Shown: piece after piece, positions 1 through 3,852 of the stretch | How the letters are laid out: each line of letters starts with the position of its first letter | Position numbering within the stretch: the stretch's first letter is position 1 | Assembly (NCBI GenBank): GCA_027346925.1 | Contig: DAIERH010000176.1 | Span: 1-5,177, forward strand | DNA: 5,177 nt | Source: Geobacter sp. | GTDB lineage: Bacteria; Desulfobacterota; Desulfuromonadia; Geobacterales; Pseudopelobacteraceae | Direction: 5' to 3' | Notes under the pieces: model-generated | What the model was told of the DNA's origin: nothing | The model's input: only the letters and a program-made list of their open reading frames with translations | Databases searched by the model: none | Translations under genes and position numbers: made by a program

Positions 1-251
1 GCACCGAAGTCTGTTTCGAGGCCGGCGGGTTTACCCAAACTTAATCTTCTGCCGCGGCTATGTCCGCGATACAGCAAATGGATGTCAGGTCGCAGTACCC
101 TGTAGACCACGAAACAAGATCAAAAGGAACGGGCGAAATCAGTGTGAAGTAAAACCACCGGAGACATCCTGCGGTAGGAACGGGAAACCTACGTTTTCCC
201 ATTGACTTTACTTATCATGGATGACCCCAGCGAGCCCCCGAAATAAAGGCA
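1..251. other. Unassigned stretch left of the first attC-like site
   Basis: I recognise no gene here. One + strand frame is open from base 2 to a TGA at 203-205 and would give 67 residues with several cysteines and many basic residues. It could be the end of a protein that starts outside the window, but a frame of this length is not rare by chance and it matches no family I know. A short ATG frame at 60-154 (31 codons) has no convincing ribosome binding site. A small hairpin, GTAGG...CCTAC, lies near 173-192. By position this should be the body or tail of the preceding integron cassette, which would end at the attC-like site beginning at 252; that is inference from context. Confidence 0.3.
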
Positions 252-323
252 GTTCAACCACGAGGCGGCACGCAGTCGGCGCGGAAAACCTCGCGCCGCT
301 GGTGCGCCCCGGCCCCGTTGGAC
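252..323 (+). other. attC-like integron recombination site 1
   Basis: The left box GTTCAAC (252-258) fits RYYYAAC and the right box GTTGGAC (317-323) fits GTTRRRY. Between them lies an imperfect palindrome: CGGCGCG (277-283) pairs with CGCGCCG (292-298), and the outward pairing continues through AG/CT and GCAC/GTGC. Single bases on the left arm, such as T276 and G272, remain unpaired, like the extrahelical bases that orient attC folding. The length of 72 bases is in the known attC range. Recombination would fall between 317 and 318. This is the best of the three sites. Confidence 0.8.
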
Positions 324-340
324 GAATAAAGGCATGAACT

Positions 341-538
341 ATGAATAAAGCACTCATGTTGCTGTTGGCAGCATTTTTATTCTTTATCTGCTACGACCAG
401 ATGAAGGAAGCGATTAATTCGAAATGCATTACGGTACGAATGGTTGCTCTCTGTGACTGGACAAAGTATGTGTGGGCTTCAAGTTCTGCTCTAGCAGGAC
501 TTTATGCGCTATGGTACGCGTTCCGTAGCAAGGACTAA
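341..538 (+). CDS. Small integral membrane protein, unknown function
   Basis: A 65-residue protein with two predicted membrane segments: residues about 4-18 (leucine/phenylalanine-rich) and about 45-62. A short polar loop between them contains two cysteines (29 and 38). The start is supported by AAAGG at 328-332, eight bases before the ATG. The gene begins 23 bases after the attC crossover point and is the only gene in cassette A that follows cassette orientation, so it may depend on read-through from upstream. Its TAA overlaps the stop codon of the convergent DUF2442 gene (shared bases 535-538). I do not recognise the family. Two-segment proteins of this size include holin-like and toxin-like peptides and also many cassette orphans; nothing here decides between them. 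Coding status is likely because start, ribosome binding site and membrane pattern agree. Confidence 0.65.
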   Translation: MNKALMLLLAAFLFFICYDQMKEAINSKCITVRMVALCDWTKYVWASSSALAGLYALWYAFRSKD

Positions 539-996
539 GCGGTTTTTCTACGATGCTCAACTTCCCAACCAATGCAGGCAAGCTGAACAGTGCGCGGTAT
601 GGGGCGCGCTCCGGAACCATAGGCGCTTACTGTACGTACAGTAACACCAAGCTCGCGGCTTGCAGCAGCAAGAGAGAGACCGTTTCGGATACGCCAAACA
701 GTGAATTGATCTGCCGGCGTTTCCGAATGCTGTTCAAGCATGTCGGCGAAGAGTGTGTCAGCGCCTATCTGAATGTCAAACTGGGGCCATTCGACTTCCC
801 ATCCGTATTCTCCCAAGACAGCACCGGAGAATGCAGCTGAATCGCGAAGAGGGGCAAGGCCGGGTAAGGAAAAAATGGAATCTTTCAAGCTTACTATGCC
901 GCCAGAGCCGTCAACAAAACGAACATCAAGGCAATAGTCGGCAGCAGGTTTTACAGCCGTCAATCTTGGGCGGGTTATCCGTGTAGCATGTGCCAT
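535..996 (-). CDS. DUF2442 domain protein with C-terminal helix-turn-helix (putative antitoxin/regulator)
   Basis: A 153-residue protein. Residues about 10-88 match the DUF2442 pattern: a strand reading LDVRFVDGSGG, then PLRDSAAFSGAVLGEYGWEVEWPQ, and a closing GADTLFADML. Residues about 98-145 form a helix-turn-helix with LSLAAASRELGVTVRTVSAYGSGARPIP, the form found in Xre/Cro-like proteins whose second helix is followed by an 'ERPIPRTV'-like turn. DUF2442 and DUF4160 genes are commonly paired and regarded as a putative toxin-antitoxin system. Here the gene overlaps the end of the upstream DUF4160 gene by 22 bases, so the two are co-transcribed. A Shine-Dalgarno-like GGAG (minus strand, 1011-1008) lies 11 bases before the ATG, rather far. 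The HTH suggests that this partner binds DNA and represses the operon; that role is inference. An 18-base perfect palindrome lies inside the codons of the presumed recognition helix. Confidence 0.85.
   Translation of the reverse strand: MAHATRITRPRLTAVKPAADYCLDVRFVDGSGGIVSLKDSIFSLPGLAPLRDSAAFSGAVLGEYGWEVEWPQFDIQIGADTLFADMLEQHSETPADQFTVWRIRNGLSLAAASRELGVTVRTVSAYGSGARPIPRTVQLACIGWEVEHRRKTA
627..644. repeat. 18-base perfect palindrome inside the DUF2442-HTH gene
   Basis: TTACTGTACGTACAGTAA is its own reverse complement over all 18 bases. On the minus strand it covers the codons for VTVRTV, in the turn and recognition helix of the helix-turn-helix. Partly repeated codons for valine and threonine could create it by chance. 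It could equally be an intragenic protein-binding site. Only the palindrome itself is observed. Confidence 0.6.
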
Positions 997-1202
997 TGTT
1001 GTGTCAACTCCTCTCTGTTATCGGCTATCCATCTAAGGGCGTGACGCAGAACCTTTGCAGGCGCGGAACCATCCATAACTTCCAGCGTCACAAGATTTAT
1101 TACCGCTTCAAAATCAGGACTCATAAGATGTACATGCGGAGGATTATGATCCTTCTCACGCAACGTAATCCTGAAATTTGAAAAACGATATTTTGTCGTC
1201 AT
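975..1202 (-). CDS. DUF4160 domain protein (putative toxin of a DUF4160/DUF2442 pair)
   Basis: A 75-residue protein covering essentially the whole DUF4160 family. The hallmark is near the N-terminus: residues 15-25 read REKDHNPPHVHL-like, with His19, His23 and His25, preceded by an FRITL strand and followed by the EAVINLVTLEVMDG strand. A helix from about 47 to 72 ends the protein. The family is usually found next to DUF2442 and is described as a putative toxin-antitoxin component; the biochemical activity is not established to my knowledge, and which partner is toxic is inference. The gene is first in a minus-strand operon and its last 22 bases overlap the DUF2442-HTH gene. There is no Shine-Dalgarno sequence before the ATG, and the promoter at 1237-1209 would start transcription on the A of the ATG, so the message is probably leaderless. 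Confidence 0.87.
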   Translation of the reverse strand: MTTKYRFSNFRITLREKDHNPPHVHLMSPDFEAVINLVTLEVMDGSAPAKVLRHALRWIADNREELTQQWHMLHG

Positions 1203-1208
1203 GGATAA

Positions 1209-1237
1209 AATATATGGAAATAATTTCTACATGTCAA
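1209..1237 (-). promoter_or_regulatory. Sigma70-type promoter of the DUF4160/DUF2442 operon
   Basis: Read on the minus strand, TTGACA (1237-1232) is followed by a 17-base spacer and TATATT (1214-1209). The predicted start, seven bases after the -10 box, is base 1202, the first base of the DUF4160 ATG. A short inverted repeat, GAAAT-A-ATTTC (1217-1227), fills the spacer and could be an operator for the HTH protein. The promoter boxes are seen; the operator role is inferred. Confidence 0.75.
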
Positions 1238-1265
1238 CACTCTTAAGCAGCGGCATGAAGTGAAT

Positions 1266-1325
1266 GTCCAGCACTCGGCACGACCCGCCTTAAAAATTGG
1301 CGGGTCAGCCTCAGCCCCGTTGTGC
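1266..1325 (+). other. attC-like integron recombination site 2
   Basis: The right half, AGCCCCGTTGTGCGAATAAG, closely matches the right half of site 1, although GTTGTGC breaks GTTRRRY at one base. The left box, GTCCAGC (1266-1272), pairs with it imperfectly, using two G-T pairs and one mismatch. The centre is a perfect 8-base stem, GACCCGCC (1282-1289) with GGCGGGTC (1299-1306), around a nine-base AT loop. Because the boxes are degenerate, recombination efficiency may be low. Crossover would fall between 1319 and 1320. Confidence 0.65.
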
Positions 1326-1351
1326 GAATAAGACAGGAAAGAAAACAAAAA

Positions 1352-1379
1352 TTGACATGCGTACCAATAATGGTACAAT
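1352..1379 (+). promoter_or_regulatory. Sigma70-type promoter of higBA
   Basis: TTGACA (1352-1357), a 16-base spacer and TACAAT (1374-1379) form a near-consensus promoter. Transcription should start near 1386, only about three bases before the higB ATG at 1389. No Shine-Dalgarno sequence fits in that leader, so higB is probably translated from a practically leaderless mRNA. Confidence 0.85.
1361..1376. promoter_or_regulatory. Palindromic operator candidate for the HigA-type antitoxin
   Basis: GTACCA-ATAA-TGGTAC is a perfect 6-base inverted repeat with a four-base centre, lying between the -35 box and overlapping the -10 box. Xre-type HigA antitoxins usually repress their own promoter by binding such repeats. 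The position would block RNA polymerase. Binding itself is inferred. Confidence 0.7.
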
Positions 1380-1388
1380 GAATTACAA

Positions 1389-1745
1389 ATGACTGATATC
1401 GAATTTATCCTGAAAGTTGTGTTTTATCGTTCCGAAGCTGGTAATGAGCCGGTTCGAGAATGGCTCAAGGATTTACATCGCGATGACAAGAGGCAAATCG
1501 GCGAAGATATCAAAACCGCTCAACTCGGCTGGCCTTTGGGAATGCCGCTTATCAGAAAGATCGACAAGGATTTGTGGGAAGTACGAACAAGATTGACGGA
1601 TGGTATTGCGCGGGTTTTCTTTACCGTTGATGGTGAATACATGATTTTGCTGCATGGCTTCATCAAGAAATCTCAGAAGACCCCGCAAAACGAACTCAAG
1701 ACGGCACTAACCCGTCTTGGCAATTACAAAAGAGGCGCAAAATGA
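1389..1745 (+). CDS. higB: HigB-type toxin, phage-derived Gp49-like family (RelE/ParE superfamily)
   Basis: A 118-residue protein of the Gp49-like HigB group, whose members are mRNA interferases that cut mRNA on the ribosome. The family pattern is clear: FYRSEAGNEPVREWL at residues 12-26, PLIRKIDKDLWEVRTRL at about 53-69, RVFFTVDGEYMILLHGFIKKS at about 75-95, then QKTPQNELKTA. The basic residues Arg66, Arg68, Arg75, Lys93 and Lys94 are in the places where the RelE fold carries its RNA-handling charges; exact catalytic assignment is inferred. The toxin gene precedes the antitoxin gene, the order typical of higBA. Its TGA overlaps the higA ATG by two bases (ATGA). There is no Shine-Dalgarno sequence, and the message should be nearly leaderless. 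The length is normal for the family and the protein appears intact. Confidence 0.92.
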   Translation: MTDIEFILKVVFYRSEAGNEPVREWLKDLHRDDKRQIGEDIKTAQLGWPLGMPLIRKIDKDLWEVRTRLTDGIARVFFTVDGEYMILLHGFIKKSQKTPQNELKTALTRLGNYKRGAK

Positions 1746-2023
1746 AAAACGAATATCTAGGATCAAGTTTTGACGATTTCCTTGAAGGGGAAGGGTTACG
1801 CGCCGAAGCTGAAGCGGCGGCCATCAAACGAGTTATTGCATTCCAGATTGAACAAGAAATGAAACAGGCGAATCTGTCAAAAACTGCCATGGCTGAGAAA
1901 ATGCACACCAGCCGCACAGCATTGGACAGACTCCTCGATCCCGCCAATGTTTCCGTTACCCTCCAAACCCTCGAAAGAGCGGCCCTTGCCCTCGGTAAAA
2001 GCCTGAAAATAGAACTGGCATAA
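1742..2023 (+). CDS. higA: HigA-type antitoxin, Xre-family helix-turn-helix
   Basis: A 93-residue antitoxin. The N-terminal part has the FDDFLEGEGL motif (10-19) common in antitoxins paired with Gp49-like toxins. The helix-turn-helix occupies about residues 44-67 (NLSKTAMAEKMHTSRTALDRLL) and is followed by the conserved VTLQTLERAALALGKSL helix. It should bind HigB to neutralise it and repress the operon through the palindrome at 1361-1376. The start overlaps the higB stop, so translation is coupled. Unlike higB it also has a Shine-Dalgarno sequence, AGAGG at 1731-1735, six bases before the ATG, which would favour antitoxin over toxin synthesis. Full length for the family. Confidence 0.93.
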   Translation: MKNEYLGSSFDDFLEGEGLRAEAEAAAIKRVIAFQIEQEMKQANLSKTAMAEKMHTSRTALDRLLDPANVSVTLQTLERAALALGKSLKIELA

Positions 2024-2029
2024 CCACGC

Positions 2030-2086
2030 GCTCAGACCATGACCGGGCAAAAAACGCCCGGCAGGTCAAGCGCGGCCCCGTTGAGC
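2030..2086 (+). other. attC-like integron recombination site 3
   Basis: The right box GTTGAGC (2080-2086) fits GTTRRRY and shares GCGGCCCCGTTG with site 1. The left box GCTCAGAC (2030-2037) pairs with the whole right box if one base, G2035, is bulged out. Inside it, TGACC (2040-2044) pairs with GGTCA (2064-2068), and GGGC/GCCC pair around an A-rich loop. At 57 bases it is at the short end of attC lengths. The site begins seven bases after higA ends, as expected for a cassette. Confidence 0.72.
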
Positions 2087-2100
2087 AAAAAGGAAAATAA

Positions 2101-2142
2101 ATGGAAAACAAACCAATAAAACCATGGCTAGCGGATTGCTGA
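2101..2142 (+). pseudogene. 13-codon reading frame at the start of a truncated cassette
   Basis: An ATG at 2101 lies 20 bases after the crossover point of attC-like site 3, with AAGGA at 2090-2094 six bases upstream. This is the same arrangement as the membrane-protein gene of cassette A. The frame encodes MENKPIKPWLADC and stops. It may be the broken start of a cassette gene whose remainder, including its attC, has been lost, or a genuine tiny leader peptide. I favour a remnant. Confidence 0.4.
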
Positions 2143-2338
2143 GTCTCATCCAGCCAGGGGACGGCTGTGGGGACGTTGGTAAGTTATGTAAGTTATTGAC
2201 TGGAACCATATGCCCGTGAAGCACACGGACACCACTTTACGAGCAAGCCATAGGTATCAGACCTGCACTGCCTGTTGCCAAAATCAAGACATTTCTGGCT
2301 CTAACCAGCTGAATATGGGTGAAGAAAGGACGCGCACC
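2143..2338. other. Intergenic junction between cassette array and core chromosome
   Basis: No gene or attC site is visible. The stretch has two GGGGACG heptamers 12 bases apart (2157-2163 and 2169-2175), followed directly by a tandem repeat. A + strand frame that opens at 2210 runs into the lipoprotein gene, but it lacks a ribosome binding site and its first 43 residues look non-coding. No good promoter for the lipoprotein gene was found; TTGACT at 2196-2201 has no matching -10 box. The array probably ends in this stretch. Confidence 0.45.
2179..2196 (+). repeat. Tandem repeat of a 9-base unit, two copies
   Basis: GTAAGTTAT occurs twice without a gap. It directly follows the pair of GGGGACG heptamers. 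This short block may be the edge of a small repeat element; the repeat is seen, its role is unknown. Confidence 0.6.
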
Positions 2339-3226
2339 ATGACACCTTCGCGCCTCTCCGCAACCGTTGTTGCCCGTACCATAACCGGCCTGCTCCTGGC
2401 CACCGCCGTCCATGCCGCGCTCCTCCTCGCCGGCTGCGCCGGCGACAGCGCCACTCCCCCACCCTCCGCCGCTGCCCTCCAAACCATGTACTCCAGCGCA
2501 ACCTACGACGCCCGCACCGTCACCAGCGCCAAGATCTCCCGGAACCTCACGCCCATCACCAGCGACAACCCGGCCCTGATCTGGGAGAACAATATCCCCG
2601 GCTCCCGGGTCCTCATGCTCTCCTGGATCAGGAGCAGCGACGCCAAGTACTACGACGGCACGGTTGATCCCGCATGCAGGCCCGGATCGGCGAACTGCAC
2701 CCTGAAGGCCGACCTCTGGGTGACAACGGCGCCGGAGATGAAGACCTTTTTCCTGGGGACCGCGCCCCAGCCGCTCCGCATCGCCCAGCTCCTCGGTGTC
2801 CCGCCGGAATACGCCTCCGAGGCGCGGAGCATGGTGGAGCTCTGGGTGGCGCCCAAGGACATGTTCCGCCCCTGCCCCGACCCGGAGATCCCCGCCCGGG
2901 AATGCGAGACCGGCTTCCCCTCCGACCCGTTCCGCACCTTCAGCTCCACGGATCTGGTGAGGGCCACCGAGGGGCCGGGATGGAACGTGTTCATGAACTA
3001 CACCGGCTGGTTCAACAACCGCAAGGACTACATCTACACCGACCCCCGAAACTACCCGGCCTCGTCCCCCTACCCCTGGACCCGGCTCGGCTACACCTAC
3101 GACTGGGGGAGCCCCAGCCACATCGGGCTGAGCGAGTTCGTGGTCCACGGCAGGAAGCAGGACGGCAGCGGCGTGTCGGTGGGTATACGGTCACTGAAGA
3201 CCACGGCGGATTATTTCCAGCAGTAA
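2339..3226 (+). CDS. Putative lipoprotein of unknown function
   Basis: A 295-residue protein when started at ATG 2339, which has AAAGGA (2325-2330) eight bases upstream. A longer frame from 2210 has no ribosome binding site and would bury the signal peptide. The N-terminus is a classic lipoprotein signal: basic residues at 5 and 13, a hydrophobic core at about 15-30, and the lipobox LAGC with Cys33. A proline/serine/alanine-rich linker follows. The +2 residue is alanine, not aspartate, which would suit outer-membrane sorting if enterobacterial rules apply. The mature part has four more cysteines in two near pairs (113/120 and 179/189) that could form disulphides. It is rich in aromatic residues, especially at about 200-255. 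No family is recognised. The stop is 34 bases before the deaminase gene in the same direction, so the two may be co-transcribed, though a functional link is not evident. Confidence 0.85.
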   Translation: MTPSRLSATVVARTITGLLLATAVHAALLLAGCAGDSATPPPSAAALQTMYSSATYDARTVTSAKISRNLTPITSDNPALIWENNIPGSRVLMLSWIRSSDAKYYDGTVDPACRPGSANCTLKADLWVTTAPEMKTFFLGTAPQPLRIAQLLGVPPEYASEARSMVELWVAPKDMFRPCPDPEIPARECETGFPSDPFRTFSSTDLVRATEGPGWNVFMNYTGWFNNRKDYIYTDPRNYPASSPYPWTRLGYTYDWGSPSHIGLSEFVVHGRKQDGSGVSVGIRSLKTTADYFQQ

Positions 3227-3260
3227 AGCCCGTTACTATCCGAACGGGCAAGGAGATCCC

Positions 3261-3698
3261 ATGGACAGATTCATGCAGGCGGCGCTGGAGGAGGCAAGGC
3301 TGGGGCTGGCGGAGGGGGGCATCCCCATCGGGTCGGTGCTCGTGCACAACGGCACGATCATTGGGCGGGGACACAACCGGCGGGTGCAGCAGGGGAGCGC
3401 GATCCTCCACGCCGAGATGGACGCCCTGGAAAACGCCGGCAGGCAGCCGGCCGCGGTCTACCGGGAATCGGTCCTGTACACCACCCTCTCCCCCTGCCCC
3501 ATGTGCAGCGGCGCCATCCTGCTGTACGGCATACCCAGGGTGGTGATCGGCGAGAACCGCACGTTCCTGGGCGAGGAGGAACTGCTCCGCTCCCGCGGCG
3601 TCCGGGTCGAGGTGTTGCAGGACGAGGCGTGCATCGGCCTGATGCGCAGGTTTATTGAGGAAAGTCCCGATCTGTGGAACGAGGACATAGGGGTGTGA
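3261..3698 (+). CDS. Cytosine deaminase, fungal Fcy1-like (CDA superfamily nucleoside deaminase fold)
   Basis: A 145-residue zinc hydrolase of the cytidine/deoxycytidylate deaminase superfamily. The zinc site is complete: His50-Ala-Glu52 (Glu52 as proton shuttle) and Pro78-Cys79-x2-Cys82. The rest follows yeast cytosine deaminase closely from memory: EGGIPIGSVLVHNG, IIGRGHNRR with Asn39, SAILHAEMDALENAGR, YTTLSPCPMCSGAILLYGIPRVVIGEN, Phe102, and the C-terminal PDLWNEDIG with Trp139 and Asp142, which in the yeast enzyme closes over the base. The likely reaction is therefore cytosine to uracil plus ammonia for pyrimidine salvage, rather than tRNA A34 deamination by TadA. Guanine deaminase is less likely. 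AAGGAG at 3250-3255 sets the start. An intrinsic terminator follows. The specificity is inferred from motifs. Confidence 0.87.
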   Translation: MDRFMQAALEEARLGLAEGGIPIGSVLVHNGTIIGRGHNRRVQQGSAILHAEMDALENAGRQPAAVYRESVLYTTLSPCPMCSGAILLYGIPRVVIGENRTFLGEEELLRSRGVRVEVLQDEACIGLMRRFIEESPDLWNEDIGV

Positions 3699-3754
3699 TG
3701 TCGCGGGATGGCGATGAAGTTTTAAATCTTGTTTCACTATTTTTCAGTCACGCT

Positions 3755-3781
3755 AAAAGCCTGAGTATTCAGGCTTTTTTT
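3755..3781 (+). terminator. Intrinsic terminator after the deaminase gene
   Basis: A perfect 10-base stem, AAAAGCCTGA (3755-3764) with TCAGGCTTTT (3769-3778), has a GTAT loop and a run of seven T (3775-3781). It lies 57 bases after the deaminase stop and separates this unit from pta. Confidence 0.92.
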
Positions 3782-3783
3782 GT

Positions 3784-3813
3784 TTGACCTGCCGCCTCGG
3801 TTTCGACTATACA
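3784..3813 (+). promoter_or_regulatory. Candidate sigma70-type promoter of pta
   Basis: TTGACC (3784-3789) is followed after 18 bases by TATACA (3808-3813); CTATAC at 3807-3812 would give a 17-base spacer. The -35 box starts just after the terminator T-run. The predicted leader of about 30 bases includes the pta ribosome binding site GGGAGG (3841-3846), six bases before the ATG. Confidence 0.6.
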
Positions 3814-3852
3814 TATACCCCTGTTCTATTAAATCCAAGAGGGAGGTTACCC

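Larger units (their letters stand above)
318..1319 (+). mobile_element. Integron gene cassette A (small membrane protein plus DUF4160/DUF2442 pair)
   Basis: This 1002-base unit runs from the recombination point of attC-like site 1 to that of site 2. It holds a + strand membrane-protein gene that starts 23 bases after the junction, as cassette genes usually do, and a two-gene operon on the - strand with its own promoter near the right end. Genes against cassette orientation cannot be driven by an upstream integron promoter. Toxin-antitoxin-like pairs with private promoters are a known class of cargo in sedentary chromosomal integrons. The boundaries rest on the attC reading; the second site is the weaker one. 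Confidence 0.7.
1320..2080 (+). mobile_element. Integron gene cassette B (higBA toxin-antitoxin)
   Basis: This 761-base unit lies between the crossover points of attC-like sites 2 and 3. It contains a promoter, a toxin gene and an antitoxin gene on the + strand, with almost no spare DNA: the antitoxin stop is seven bases before the left box of site 3. This compact layout is typical of a cassette. A toxin-antitoxin cassette with its own promoter is thought to stabilise cassette arrays by penalising its own loss. Confidence 0.75.

Noticed and set aside
1..251. Possible group II intron end or structured RNA left of the first attC-like site
   Set aside because: Only one short hairpin was found and no domain V-like sequence was recognised. 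Group IIC introns can insert at attC sites, but nothing here supports one.
553..986. + strand frames at 553-840 and 753-986 opposite the DUF2442 gene
   Set aside because: Their products match no family, whereas the minus strand gives a coherent DUF2442 plus HTH protein in an operon.
1282..1306. Hairpin GACCCGCC...GGCGGGTC considered as an intrinsic terminator
   Set aside because: No T-run follows on either strand, and the hairpin is centred inside an attC-like site, which explains it better.
252..2086. CRISPR array as an explanation of the repeated motifs
   Set aside because: The three copies are hundreds of bases apart, differ in their left halves and flank genes; the pattern fits attC sites, not repeat-spacer units.
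2210..2338. A longer N-terminus for the lipoprotein, starting at 2210
   Set aside because: It has no ribosome binding site, and it would put 43 non-conserved-looking residues before a clear signal peptide. The ATG at 2339 has AAAGGA at good spacing.
2237..3148. A 303-codon minus-strand frame opposite the lipoprotein gene
   Set aside because: The translation is dominated by Gly, Val and Ala, typical of antisense in high-GC DNA, and the + strand has a ribosome binding site, signal peptide and lipobox.
2674..3546. A 290-codon + strand frame overlapping the lipoprotein and deaminase genes
   Set aside because: It is an out-of-frame shadow, rich in Arg, Pro and Gly, that spans two well-supported genes.
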